Below, piece after piece: positions 1 to 39,897 of a stretch of 64,000 bases of DNA. The notes under the pieces are model-generated. The model was not told where the DNA came from, ran no database searches, and was given only the letters and a program-made list of their open reading frames with translations. The stretch comes from Hormiphora californensis (lineage: Eukaryota > Ctenophora > Tentaculata > Cydippida > Pleurobrachiidae). A program made the translations under genes and the position numbers. The stretch spans positions 5,108,652-5,172,651 of the forward strand of contig CM035359.1 of NCBI GenBank assembly GCA_020137815.1, written 5' to 3'. Positions within the stretch are counted from its first letter, which is position 1; each line of letters opens with the position of its first letter.

Positions 1-386
1 CAGTATTGATTTTAGCATTAAAACCAATTTATATTTGTAATTGAAATTAATTAAAATATTAATACATTACATAAACATCTAATTGTACACAAACTCTCAT
101 TTTATACTGCCCTTCACGGCTAGACACATGTGTAATATGTATAGTTCAATTGGATACACATCGTGTATCCAAATAATCCTCCAATTCCCTCTCAGATATT
201 TTCCAAATGAAATCGAAGAATTCGAGTAAAAACTGAGAGAATAATTTTAGTTTTATCATTCGCTTCCGCCCACCTATTGTCTTTTTGGTTCAAACACAGT
301 TCGATGATTTGGTATACCGGCTACCATGATAACACATTCAACAGCTGCAAGTGTTCCAGTTCCGCTCTATCCAATTCCAAAATGAG

Positions 387-392
387 TTTATT
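387..392 (-). terminator. Poly(A) signal AATAAA, coiled-coil gene
   Basis: The plus strand reads TTTATT here, which is AATAAA on the minus strand, about 110 nt past the stop codon at 499-501. The spacing suits a short 3' UTR for the coiled-coil gene. The cleavage site is not visible, and no other gene is seen in 1-498. Confidence 0.5.
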
Positions 393-498
393 CCTGAAAA
401 TTAATTCCATTGAAAGGACATTTACACACATGATTCAATTTAATCGACTCCAACTATGTGTGTCAGTAATTACTAATTATATATTATCTATAGTACCT

Positions 499-15072
<14,574 letters not shown>

Positions 15073-16662
15073 TTCTTAAACAGCTCCTCCTTCAACCACG
15101 ATCCTGCCCTAATTTCTTGTCCCGAGTTTCTAGATCAGAGCACACCAATTGCCCTTGAATCTGGCAAACGATGATCTAGCTGCGGGGAAATCGGTTAGTC
15201 ACAAGTAACAATTAAATTGCAATGGTATTGCAATGGAAGTGAGGGGCGGGATGGGACATTAGAGAGTCAGAATAGACCCGAAAATCATCATGGAAAATAT
15301 GATGACAATTATGAACCCCTAGAGGGGGTAATTGTTCAAGGCCCGATACATGTATCAGATACAACACAACAAGACACAAACACCCCGCGGAACACGGACA
15401 AAGGTGTAAGCCCTTCCTAGAGAGCTGTCTCTATCTCCGCGATGTGTACAGAAGTGCGTGCTAACCAAAAAAAGAGATAGAGAGGAGGAGAAAAGATAGA
15501 GAGATAGACATATAGTAATAGAGAGAAAGAGATTGGAAACAGACAGTACAAGCACCTACAATTACACATGATCCAGGATCAATCAAATTGATAGAAGTCC
15601 TGCAATCCAAAGTCTGGTCCATGCTTCGTCAAGACACCCGGGGCTGTATAAAAACCTGAAAATATGTGGTAATTTTCTCGATTTCAGATAATCATGATAA
15701 ACGTTGTTAAATGAGACATTGAGGTAGATTGCGCTTGAAGTTGGAAGGACAAGGAGGAAATGAATTTAAGGTCTATAATAGACACTTGTTATAGATAGTT
15801 ATATATCCAAGCACAATCTACCATGATAAATTGAAAACACGAGATATAAGAACAGTCCAGATGGTATTGGACAGAGGAGACTAAAATGTCTGGAATGGTG
15901 TACAATATTATGTCATCACGTGATATATTTTACAAAACCTCACAACACTCTCGTCCCTCTCTTTCCCCCTGTGTGTGTCTATCTTGTTCAGATGTATACC
16001 CCCCTCATAACATCAGATGTACACGTTTTGTTGAGTCGCAGCTGGCTCAAACATATAGGGCGACCGTGATGATCAGGAATATAATTAATGATGAAATGAC
16101 CCGGGAATGACCCACTCCCACGTTGGTGTCAAGTACCAATCAGAACTCGTTATTTAGGTCACGTGACTGGTTATCAGCCAATCAGGGACCAGTATTTCCT
16201 GATTCGGTCGGTTCCTGGTGTCAAGTACCACGGAAGGATCATCACGAATGACATATACAGTTTACACACACACTCATGATTTTCAACGCGTTACCACTCA
16301 CGCATCGCAGGAGCAGTATTATATATAACGTACCCTTTCCGGAAAAAATCTCTTTTAAAGCCAAAAATACTAGTATCTTAAGGCGAAGTCTTTAGTAAAC
16401 TTCAAAAAAAACTATCTCAAACCCGGCACATATCTTTTAAATTATGATTTAAATAATAAACTCATATATTAAATGCACATAAATCTCTAAGAATAGAGCA
16501 TGTATATTATATATATATAGAGGCTATTATATGGGAAGGGCAGTCGAATGCTCTACATTTGTCTTTCTCGGGGCGCACGGTGTACTCTATTAGGATAATA
16601 CTATAAACCAGTCTCTCTCTATTCCTCTCCCTTCCTCTCGTCACCATGTGAACATCTCGTCT
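15073..16662. other. Intergenic spacer between Mask and coiled-coil genes
   Basis: This spacer separates the Mask stop (16663) from the coiled-coil ATG (15072), both on the minus strand. Besides the truncated MITE at 16137-16217 it holds AT-rich sequence and no ORF that looks coding. It should contain the Mask 3' UTR and the coiled-coil promoter; no AATAAA on the minus strand was found close to the stop. Confidence 0.6.
16137..16217. mobile_element. hAT-like MITE, end-truncated copy
   Basis: It matches the 109-bp MITE in inverted orientation (CAATCAGAACTCGTTATTTA ... GATTCGGTCGGTTCCTG) but lacks about 28 bp of one end. Similar sequence GTGTCAAGTAC lies on both sides, probably from the target duplication plus microhomology. 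Confidence 0.8.
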
Positions 16663-30456
<13,794 letters not shown>

Positions 30457-30750
30457 CTCTCTCTATCTATATCTCTGTATTACATATCACTAAACTAGTT
30501 AAATAACTGGTTACATGATTTTGAGAAGGTATATTCATATTGTAGAACATGTATCGCAGATTGCAGAGGGGGTTAACCTAAAAATTTCGATTTCGATTTG
30601 CCAAAATCAGGGTAAACATTCATAAACATTCATAAATAAATTAAGTATGGTACACAAAGTTTTAGCTCAAAAGGAGCCAACACTCAGATGACATGGAAAG
30701 TCAGCAGGTTATATGTATCAGCCACATAACGATGAAAAGCAAAACATACT

Positions 30751-33700
30751 TCATGAATCACCCATCTCACGGAAAACACTCGGATCATTTCTCCAGTCAA
30801 TCAAGGAGTTACTGTGCTCCACCCGGTAGCCACGAACAGGTGGTTTGTCGGGAATGGTAGTTAAGTAGGACCCAAGGGACTGTTTCAACTCGAGCAGTGA
30901 TGTTGACTCTCTCACTGCACGGGGTAGGGAATTCCACAACTGCGCTCCTCTAACACCGAATGAAGAGTCATAAGGGCCAGATATGGATTTTTGAGCGAGG
31001 TAATTGTAGCGGGGGACCAATGCTCTTGTACCAAGACGGGTGTGCTCAGTAAACAGGAGACCGGTGCCGTTTGGAACTACCTCGTGTAGAACCTTCCAGA
31101 CATGGATAATCATGTATCGTTCACGACGCCGCTGGAGGGACAAGATTTTGAGATGTTGGAGCCGATCCCAGTACCCCATACCAGAGCAGCTCTCAATCCT
31201 ACGTGTGAAGTGTCTCTGGGCTTCTTCGACCAAGGCAATATCGGACTTTTTCACCGGACTCCATAATGGACAGCAGTACTCCACCTGAGGTCTTATGATG
31301 GACTTCAGTAAAGTTAGCATTGTATCATCAGATCTGTCTCGAAACACACTTAGTGCCCAACCACTCATGCGACGAGCCTTAGCTGTTATGCTGCCTATGT
31401 GCTCAGACCATGTGCAGTCTGCAGATACAAGAACCCCTAGATCTTTGACAGTGGAACTTGGCGATATAATCTCACCTCCAGGTCCGCTATAGAGGTAGTT
31501 ATCAGTGGAGAAAGGAAGCTCCCTCAGAAGTTGGGTGGAACGAAGTGTATAGTTCAGCACCTCGAACTTATCCTGATGGAGTGACATATTGTTGTCTATA
31601 GCCCAACGACCAAATTCATTAAGACTCAGCTGTAGATCATCTCTGTCATTGAGTGACCTAATAGCTTTCCACAGCTTAGAGTCATCTGCAAATGTTAGGA
31701 CTGTGCCAGCAAGGAGTGATTCAATGTCTATCATGTAAACCAAGAACAGTAGCGGACCAATAACAGTACCCTGAGGGACGCCACTAATGACGAATTCCGG
31801 ACGAGACTGAACTCCGTCTACCACAACTGTCTGTACTCTAGCTGAAAGAAAGTCACTTATCCAACGCAGCAATCTACCACGTATACCATACTTTTCAAGC
31901 TTTCCTAATAGCACCTTAATATCGACCTTGTCAAATGCCTTCTCCATATCCAAATAGACGACATCCACTTCCAAACCATTATTCAGTTCACGCATGATGT
32001 TATCATAATGGTTCAAGAGTTGGGTCAGACAACTCCTATTTCTTCGAAAGCCGTGCTGACCATCATTGAAGATTCCATTTCCCTCCAGGTGATCCACAAC
32101 TTTGTTCCTCACAACCCTTTCAAAAGTCTTGATCATATGGGATGTGAGTGCAACAGGGCGATAGTTTTTGGCCTCCATCTTTGAACCCTTCTTGAAGACT
32201 GGTGTAACCTGTTGACGTTTGAGACAGGCTGGTACAACACCCTCAGTGAATGAACGGTTCCAGAGCAACCAAAGCGGGTATGCTAGCTGTTTCCGGCACT
32301 TGGATAGTATAACCGCAGGTATGTCTTCTGACGGTGCTCCAGCGTAAGGGTCCAGTTCAGCCAGTGCAGCTTCAATACAGCTGGGGGTGAAGTCAAGTTC
32401 ATCTAGTGTGCAGGTCGTAGAAGGAATGTCCTTGATAGCCTCCTCAACCGAGCACATGGATGGGTCACTGAATACTCCTACATATTGTGACTGGAGAATA
32501 TTGGATTTTTCCAAAGGGTCATCAGTCACTGTGCCATCAGATCTCAGGAGTGGTGCCACACTGGATTTGATTTTTCGGTGCTTGTTAACAAAGGACCAGA
32601 AAAACCGCGAATTCGACTTGATGGTGTCAATGGCTTTCCTCTCCTTCATTACCAGCAGCCCTAACAAGTGAGCCTTAATGTTATCGGCTGTCTTGTTTAC
32701 CTTGCGTTCGAGTTTATTGATAAGAGACTGGTGTGATTTTCTCTGTATCGCCAGTTTTACCCGAGAATTCAGCTTTTTTTGCCTCCTTTTCAGTCTTCTC
32801 AGGTATGGATCTCTCTTTCTTTGAGTACCAAACCTCTTTCTTTTGCTGTGTTTTTCAAACACCCTTAGTATAGTCTCTCTGATACACTGAACAAATGAGT
32901 GGCCATCATCATCAGTGTTACAAGAGGTCAGTAGTGAGTCCCAATCAATACCTTTCAGCTCCTCTCCTGCAGCAGTAAAATCTGCGTTGTGGTAGTCAAG
33001 GGCCTTGAACCCCTTTCCAGCTGTTTCACAGTCTGATTTGGACTGGCGGAGCCCGATTCCGAGGACACAGGACACCATGGAATGATCCGACATCTGAGTA
33101 GCTGATACATCGGTGTCAAGAACATAATCCACCCTGTTTGTAAGTACGATGTCCAGTATGTTCCGGCCTCGGGTAGGCTCTGTAACCAATTGTGTAAGGA
33201 AGTTTCTCTCTGCAAAGTCAACCAGGGCATTACCCTGGTCCGCTGATACAGATGTCCAGTTAACCTGAGGCATGTTAAAGTCACCAAGCGTAAACACATC
33301 GGGAGGGCAATCTCCACGCGAGTGGCGTGAGATGAATTCCTCCAGCATTCCTAAAACTACGTTCACAGGCACTGTGGGAGCCCTGTAAACTGATGAGATA
33401 ATACAGTTCGTGTTTGGTATGTATACCGCTACGATACTATTGCTGTCATCTGAAAAGGTGATCTGGTCGGATGGTGTCATAGATGAGTGGAGATACAGGG
33501 CACAGCCACCCCCAACCCTACCTTCCCGATCGCTGCGGATGACAGAAAAACCAGGAATATCAACCTGTGCGTCTGCGTACTCAGCCCTCCACCAAGTTTC
33601 TGTTATGGCTGCAGCCATGACAGGGATATTAGAGTTCATAATGGTATCCTTTAGGTTCTCCAGTTTGAACCTTGCCTCACTGCCCGCCGACGGGTTCAAG

Positions 33701-33761
33701 CTACGGGCATTAAGGAGCAACAGTTTGGAGAGATTACTGGGAACTGAGGATCCTGTTTCAT
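30751..33761 (-). CDS. LINE ORF2: APE endonuclease and reverse transcriptase
   Basis: This is an open frame of about 1000 codons. The APE endonuclease occupies residues ~1-230 (LLNARSLNP, ITETWW, GDFNMPQVNW, SDHSMVS). The reverse transcriptase lies about 430-720 (KNYRPVALTSH, VYLDMEKAFDK, SGVPQGTVIGPLLF, TFADDSKLW). The C-terminal part (MGYWDRLQHLKILSLQRRRE, WNSLPRAV) is typical of CR1/L2-type LINEs. The frame is open upstream into the end of ORF1 in the -1 frame, with no ATG close to the endonuclease start. Translation may depend on frameshifting or reinitiation (inference). This is a plausible source of active transposition. Confidence 0.88.
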
Positions 33762-35078
33762 TTAGTAAGACCGTCTGTCCCTCTGGTGGTGAGGGCTGTA
33801 TGTGTTGCCCATTCCTAGGGGGAGTTGGGTCGGTTGGGAGCTGTAGTGCTGTTGGTCGGGCTCCCGCTCCGGGCGATTCCTCATCTCCATCCTCACTATC
33901 CCGGCTATAGATTCCCTGAGTCGGTCGACGATGGCTTCTAAAAAAGCCGGGTCTGGGTCATGCCTAGGGCTCTGGTTCTGCTCCTGGGGCCATTGTGCTC
34001 TGCTTGGCACCCTAGCCCTATTAGGCTCCGAAGACCAGTTTCCTGGTTCATTTGGAGGTGCTTGGTTTGCACCCCTGCTCCGAGATGATTGGTTCCTGTC
34101 ACGATCATTCCGAGCATAACCAGTGTTCCGGGGTGCTTCGTCAACTCTTAAAGGCGGGCTCCTCTGAGTATCTTTAAGATGTTGCTTCATGCAGTTTTGT
34201 TTAAAGCACTGGTGACGTAACTCTGAGTTCTTACAGAGGGGAGGATGAAATAGGTTGCAATTTGTAGCATCACATCCAAATCTCCTCATGGTTCCATAGT
34301 TACAGAACTTTTTACACAGGGTGGGGTGGGCTTTTGGGCAGGTTCTGTTTCCAACCCTAACAGTTCCGTTTCTGCCGTGTCGGCATCTCCTCTGCAGGTA
34401 GAATTTACAAACCTCCGTGCCCGACCCTGTATCTCCACCGGCAGGTGGGTCATTGTTCCTTCTGGCTCTGCCAGCAAGATCGTTCCCTCCGCCAGCAGGC
34501 TGACTGGTCCTTCTGCCCAATACCTCTCTATTTGAACTGCGTCGGGTTGAATTTAGAGTAGGGTTTGGAGGACCTCCCTCAGGTAGGTGACTGTTGAACC
34601 TCTCAATAGTATGTTTTGAGACACAGTCGTTGCACATCCATATTCGGCTCCTAGTGTTGGTTGTGTTCCCAGCTTCCGCAAGGATAGCCGAACAGTTGTG
34701 AAGTCCAGCATCGCAATAGTTACACCGAACAGGGGGTGTATCAGTCCTTTTGACCGTATAGGATTCACTACACTCTCTGCATGTTTGGGGAAAGAGAGCC
34801 TCAGTCCTCATGATAATCCAGTCTGACAGTGTTCTCTCTGAGCGGTATTTTTTCGCTCCAGTCACACATGTCACCTCTTGTCCGAGGAAAGCTGCAGTAG
34901 CCTCTAGGTCACTTACAGGGAGTGTTTCGATCTTCGGTAGCATCTCCTCATAGGTTAACTCAGGATCATAGGCTTGGAGCACCTCCTTGACAGGGGTATC
35001 CGCTTCAGCTAACAGCTCCGAGAGTATCCGCAGTTGTTCCTCAGTTGTGTTTGTAGAGGACATATCTTCTGAAATCAT
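33762..35078 (-). CDS. LINE ORF1 with PHD-like and CCCH-type zinc clusters
   Basis: About 438 aa starting MISEDMSSTNTTEEQ; an in-frame GTG upstream makes the start slightly uncertain. Residues ~100-160 hold a Cys/His cluster (CRECSES, RCNYCDAGLH, WMCNDC) like a PHD/RING-type finger. Residues ~220-315 hold repeated C-x(n)-C-x(n)-C-x3-H units (CKFYLQRRCRHG, CKKFCNY, CNLFHPPLC, CFKQNCMKQH) like CCCH RNA-binding fingers. The C-terminus is Arg/Pro/Gln-rich. It probably coats LINE RNA in the RNP. It ends at TAA, overlapping the upstream extension of ORF2 in another frame. Confidence 0.8.
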   Translation of the reverse strand: MISEDMSSTNTTEEQLRILSELLAEADTPVKEVLQAYDPELTYEEMLPKIETLPVSDLEATAAFLGQEVTCVTGAKKYRSERTLSDWIIMRTEALFPQTCRECSESYTVKRTDTPPVRCNYCDAGLHNCSAILAEAGNTTNTRSRIWMCNDCVSKHTIERFNSHLPEGGPPNPTLNSTRRSSNREVLGRRTSQPAGGGNDLAGRARRNNDPPAGGDTGSGTEVCKFYLQRRCRHGRNGTVRVGNRTCPKAHPTLCKKFCNYGTMRRFGCDATNCNLFHPPLCKNSELRHQCFKQNCMKQHLKDTQRSPPLRVDEAPRNTGYARNDRDRNQSSRSRGANQAPPNEPGNWSSEPNRARVPSRAQWPQEQNQSPRHDPDPAFLEAIVDRLRESIAGIVRMEMRNRPEREPDQQHYSSQPTQLPLGMGNTYSPHHQRDRRSY

Positions 35079-35779
35079 TTGAGGTGGAGGATGCCGCACC
35101 TCAAATTAATTTGTTTAAAGTAGTGTTGAAAAGTTTGATCGAAACTTTTAGGTCAACAAAACTTGGTCGGCGAGCTAGATAAAAGTAATCTAGACCAGAT
35201 CCGATTAAAAATCTTGCTTTACCCCCAGAGAGCTGCACAATACAAACCATGCAATGGAGAACCCCGTATATTTTTAGCGAGGACATGTCCATAATAAAGG
35301 CTCTTATGAACATGCCACCACATCAACAACTGAGGGGGGTTCAGTTTGGTTTTGAAATTCGCAATCAGATATCAAAAACATCATTCAGAGATTAAGAAAT
35401 GAACCATGAACGGCATACCTTTTAGCATATATACGCAAAGCAAGCGAGGCAGGGGCCAACTCAAATGAATTCTGATGTCGCGGTGCTGATCTCCGTTTTT
35501 AGTCACCAAAGTTAGGTGTTTCAGTCATGGTATGTTCTTTCAATGTGTATGCCAGCACGACAAGAGTGTGTTCTTGTGTATCATCACTACTCGGGTTCAG
35601 GGCTCTCAAAAAGTTCCAATTCACAACTTGGTTACAGATCGGCTGCGTCGTGACCGGGTCTGGACGAAAAATCCTGATGGAAAGGAGTACAGTTTCTAGT
35701 AGAGAACGTGTAGGTGTAAGGTTTTTTAGGTCTGCGAGCTTCTTGTAAAACACTTCGGTTCTTGGACCCATGAGTATTG

Positions 35780-36060
35780 AGCAATGACACCAGTTGTTGA
35801 AAAAACAAGTGGGGTGAAAGTTACAACTACTCTTGCATCATAATGTAGCACTTTTTCACGCTTGCATGGAGGTTACCAATCTTGTAGGGGGACCACAGGG
35901 GTGAGCAGTGTTCTACTTTACACCTTATAAATGACTTGCAGAGTGTTAGAATAGTAGTAACTGACCTAGATCCTTAAACGCTCTAAGTGTCCAGCCAGCC
36001 ATCCTCTGTGCTTCTGAAGAAATGCTTGTTGTCACATGGTCTGTCCGAGAGCCGCTGTCT
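35780..36060 (-). pseudogene. Degraded LINE RT C-terminal fragment
   Basis: On the minus strand, short blocks resembling the intact LINE's C-terminal region are recognisable: DHVTTSISSEAQRMAGWTLR (36045-35970 area) and CSPLWSPYKIGN (about 35910-35870). They are not joined by an open frame. A 90-codon ORF at 35499-35771 may be further decayed LINE sequence, but I cannot support that. Confidence 0.6.
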
Positions 36061-37160
36061 GAGAGATTATGAAAGGGACTGACTTAATACAGTCAGTTCA
36101 TCCTTGTGGGACCTTTTTTCTTGTCTTTCTCCTCATCATCATCACAAAATATTTAATATTCCACTTTGTCCAATAACGACAATTTGGATTATCTCGTTTA
36201 TAGCCTAGAAAGTTAGAGTAGTACTTACAATTTACATATGCTAAAACACACAGGCTAAACTCACGACTTTCTAAAGCGGCGGAGCCTACTTCGAATTGCT
36301 TTGAATTATACTCAAACCACAAACGGTAGGCCCAGGCCGTTCGAAGGAAGCTCCAATACTCAAGAAACTAATTAGAATAAATCATATCTGTCTTGAATTA
36401 AGACCCTTGAATTAAGTCCGTTACACATGCATTTCATACACATATTAAAGTCCAGATCCTCGTTGGACCCGTACACAATTTATGGCAGATTACATTTACA
36501 CATAAAGAGGCTTAAGATTATTCGACTGTCGAAAGTATTTCCACTTTCCTGGGAGCTGGGAGCACAAGCCATACAGGACAATGTCCACACAGCTTGAGAG
36601 AAGAGGACGAAAATAATAAACAGTAAATTAATTCAGTGCCTTCTTCCTCGGTTCCTTAGTTCCTCGTACAGGTTACTTGTTCACTATGCATTTTTTTTCT
36701 TTTTTTTTGAAAATTCACGAACCCCAACACCGATTGGCATTATTTTCCAACAGCCGAAGAGAAGCTGCCGAACTTCGGCAGCCGAAGAGAGAAGTTTAAG
36801 TTTACGCACAATTTATCACAAAGTCACACAATTAATATATAACTTCGTCCCGCTCTTACACCATACACTAATAAAGTGATACAAGAAGATTACAAGATTA
36901 CAAGATTAAAATTATATTTATAATGTCAATAAATTAAATAAATGTAATTATTGACACCCCGCTAATACACTAAACATATTGGTTCACAAGTATTAAAAAT
37001 AAATATGTCCAACATGCGGACGTTTCCGCCCGTAGCTACCTCTAGCTGGGTTATCTCGTCTAATTCAAACACTCTTCAATATCACATTGTATGTACAAAA
37101 AAACAGAATCAATAAACTGTCGTGATAACAAGTGATGAGTAGCGTGTAGAAGGGATGTTG
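36060..37160. other. AT-rich spacer, no gene recognised
   Basis: About 1.1 kb without a convincing ORF or splice-bounded exon. It includes a short repeated CCGAAGAG/CTTCGGCAG motif (36750-36800) and AT-rich stretches. Confidence 0.5.
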
Positions 37161-37194
37161 TAGATAGTTTGTAGAATGAGGAATGAGGATGTGC

Positions 37195-37690
37195 TCGATA
37201 TGGAGCAGCGCAAGGAAAAGGACCCAGGGATCGATGTGGAGGAGGTAGGAGTAAAGGACCCAGGGATCGATGAGGAGCAAGGTAGGAGTAAAGGACCCAG
37301 GGATCGATGTGGAGGAGGTAGGAGTAAAGGACCCAGGGATCGATGTGGAGCAGGTAGGAGTAGAGGACCCAGGGATCGATGTGGAGCAAGGTAGGGAAAG
37401 GACCCAGGAATCGATGTGGAAGAGGTAGGAGTAAAGGACCCAGGGATCGATGTGAAGGAGGTTGGGAAAAGACCCAGGGATCGATGTGGAGCAAGGTAGG
37501 GAAAGGACCCAGGAATCGATGTGGAGGAGGTAGGAGTAAAGGACCCAGGGATCGATGTGGAGGAGGTAGGAGTAGAGGACCCAGGGATCGATGTGGAGGA
37601 GGTAGGAGTAAAGGACCCAGGAATCGATGTGGAGGAGGTAGGAGTAGAGGACCCAGGTATCGATGTGAAGGAATACACGAGAAAAAGGGA
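37195..37690. repeat. 36-bp minisatellite, ~13 copies
   Basis: The unit is AAGGACCCAGGGATCGATGT + GGAGGAGGTAGGAGTA, with shorter variants. The period is a multiple of three, so several frames stay open (HRSLGPLLLP-like strings), but these products are only the repeat. It lies just beyond the 3' end of the LINE fragment at 37784. Confidence 0.93.
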
Positions 37691-37783
37691 GCCCAGGAAT
37701 CAGGAATAGGAGTTGGAGACAGTAGTTACTCAGGAATCCATGTGGATGTACCAAATGTAGGGAAGTGAGGATTATTTTGCCGA

Positions 37784-38640
37784 TCATTGGTTGTATGCTC
37801 TAAAGAACAAGTGCGTCTTCAGGGATGTTTTAAAAGTAGTAAGGGATTCTGAGTCCCGGATTGATCGTGGTAGCTGATTCCATAATTTAGGTGCAGCAAT
37901 ACTCGTAGTGGTGTTCTCGTAGTGGTACTCACTCCTCCGCACCTCTTTCAGAGCGGTGACGTCATTATCCACTCGGAGTGATTTCACTTTCTGGGGCCGC
38001 TTCACTAACATCTCAGACATGTATGGAGGGGATTGATCATGAAGAGTCTTGTATACCATCAAGCAAATTTTGTACTCTATTCGCTGTTTCACAGGCAAGA
38101 AGTGTGATTTCATACGAAGTTTTGTTACACCGCGTTTTCCTCTTTTCCCGTAAATGTATCGTGTCGCACTGTTCTGAACTTTCTGTAGACGTTTCAGGTC
38201 AGAATCCTTTAATGAAACCAAAAGAGAGTTGCAATAATCGATACGGCTATGAATAAGGGTTGAAACCAGCTTAGTTTTCTGTGCCTTACTCAATTTTCCG
38301 GCTATTCTCCACATCTGTACCAGTTGTAGATTGCAAGCTTTGACAACTTTAGTAACGTGATCGGCCATCGATAATGTGCTGTCAAACATTACGCCCAAGT
38401 TTCTCGCTCTTGGGGTGACTTCTGTTTCGCCATCTTCTGGATTGATCAATATGTTCTCAATATCAGGTGATTTACTCCATTTGTTTTTCAGGATGAGAAC
38501 TTCCGTTTTCTCTGGGTTGAGCTTCAGCATACTATGAGCCATCCACAATTTTATGTGTGCCATGCATTTCTGTAGTCTTTCGGTCACCTCACCGATTGAT
38601 TCTGGTGAGAATGAAACATATATTAACTCATTGCATTGCC
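37784..38640 (-). pseudogene. 5'-truncated LINE: RT thumb/C-terminal segment
   Basis: The frame reads LKLNPEKTEVLIL, RNLGVMFDSTLSM, LVSTLIHSRIDYCNSLL, RLQKVQNSATRYIYG, KLWNQLPRSIRDS, a C-terminal RT segment of a jockey/CR1-like LINE. The catalytic RT motifs and endonuclease are missing. It ends in a stop at 37784 and is cut off near 38640, where the next LINE's 5' region begins on the opposite strand. It is a typical 5'-truncated insertion. Confidence 0.85.
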
Positions 38641-38748
38641 ATCCCAACTTTCGTTGTTAAAATCGAGCTCCCTTATCTATCCTATCTACTATCTCCTAAC
38701 GGACACCCAACGGACATCCCAACGGACATCCTGACTATCTAATCTACC

Positions 38749-39480
38749 ATGGGTACCAGGAGTAAGACACAGTTTGAGGATTTTGAAGAACTTTTCACCC
38801 TTGCTGATGATGCTGCCTCTCGGAAACGCATTACAGAGCTTTCAAAAAAGCATAGTTTTGACCCCTCTTTGTTTATTATGATGCGAGCTATGACTAAACA
38901 TATTGAGTCCAAACTAGACACTGTTGTTAAGAGACTTGAGAAAGAGGTAGAGACACTGAATGATAAAAATACCTCGCTCGAGATCAGAAACCTAGATCTA
39001 GAGAACCGTCTCATTACTGCTGAGGCTTACTCAGGGCGTGCAACTTCTATTATCACTGGTGTGCCTGAGATTGCTGGTGAGAATATTTACAAGGTGGTTG
39101 CTGATAACGTGAAAACTGTTGTGCCTAACTTCTCACCCGCTGACATTTCTATCACGCATCGTAACCGTTCCAACCCGGCTAGTGATAAACCCCGTACTAT
39201 TACAGTAGTATTCAAGTCTATCGCCCATAAGGACTCAGTTTCTAATTTTATGAAGACAAAAACTCTCAGAGACAGTGGTATAGGAATCTTTCACTATGCA
39301 CCACCAGCAGTCAGAGCTAGGAAGAGTGAGTTAGAGGGGGTCGAAGGAGTGGAACGTGTTTATTTTGACGGACCCACCAGACTATTTAGTGTTAAGTTAA
39401 AGAGTGGACTTTTTGCGAGAAATATTCTATCTGTTGAGCAACTTCTAAAGGCTATAATTGATCTAGATAAGAAAGATTGA
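38749..39480 (+). CDS. LINE ORF1: coiled coil plus RRM-like domain
   Basis: This 243-aa frame starts MGTRSKTQFEDFEELF. Residues ~55-95 are coiled-coil (KRLEKEVETLNDKNTSLEIR). Residues ~100-180 (SIITGVPEIAGENIY, PADISITHRNR, PRTITVVFKSIAHKD) look like the RRM of L1/CR1-type ORF1 proteins, followed by a basic C-terminal domain. Such proteins form trimers that bind LINE RNA. The ORF is intact. Confidence 0.82.
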   Translation: MGTRSKTQFEDFEELFTLADDAASRKRITELSKKHSFDPSLFIMMRAMTKHIESKLDTVVKRLEKEVETLNDKNTSLEIRNLDLENRLITAEAYSGRATSIITGVPEIAGENIYKVVADNVKTVVPNFSPADISITHRNRSNPASDKPRTITVVFKSIAHKDSVSNFMKTKTLRDSGIGIFHYAPPAVRARKSELEGVEGVERVYFDGPTRLFSVKLKSGLFARNILSVEQLLKAIIDLDKKD

Positions 39481-39897
39481 TTTTTCCCACTCTACATATC
39501 ACTGTGGGTGTTTATTATGTGTGCTTCCCGTGCTTGATCCTCACCGATTTACCCCCCCCCCCCTTTTAATCTGATATGAGTCTGTTCCCTGATTAGTTCC
39601 CTGATTAGTTCCCTATATACATTTTCCTCGTTACTTAGAATTATACCATACCTGGTTCCATGGCCATTACCCCTAATGCCTATATGTTTATCCCAATATA
39701 GAGAAGTAATTGGAAAGAATTCTAAAGTGGTGTTAACTCTGGGTGCAGGAGGAGGATGTGATGGAGGTGGAGGTGTCTCGCCGTTCCTGGTATGTGACAT
39801 ATTGATTGGGCTTTTCATTTACACATTTGTCATTACCATGTTGTTCTTTTCACACATTACACTCGCTTCACATTCACACCACACAAATCATGATTTT

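Larger units (their letters stand above)
30590..35340 (-). mobile_element. Intact two-ORF CR1/L2-like LINE
   Basis: The minus-strand order is a 5' leader (about 35340-35079), ORF1 (35078-33762), ORF2 (EN-RT, to 30751) and a 3' tail with repeated TTATGAATGT and GGCAAATCGAAATCGAAATT near 30590-30640. Both ORFs are free of stops and frameshifts. It lies in the same orientation as Mask, with its 3' end only about 135 bp from the Mask start codon. The ends are approximate and no target duplication was identified. Confidence 0.85.

Noticed and set aside
35499-35771. 90-codon minus-strand ORF
   Set aside because: No recognisable domain, splice context or homology to the nearby LINE fragments.
37065-37787. 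Long overlapping frames encoding HRSLGPLLLP/STSIPGSFTP-type strings
   Set aside because: They are all readings of the 36-bp minisatellite beyond the LINE 3' end; there is no independent coding evidence.
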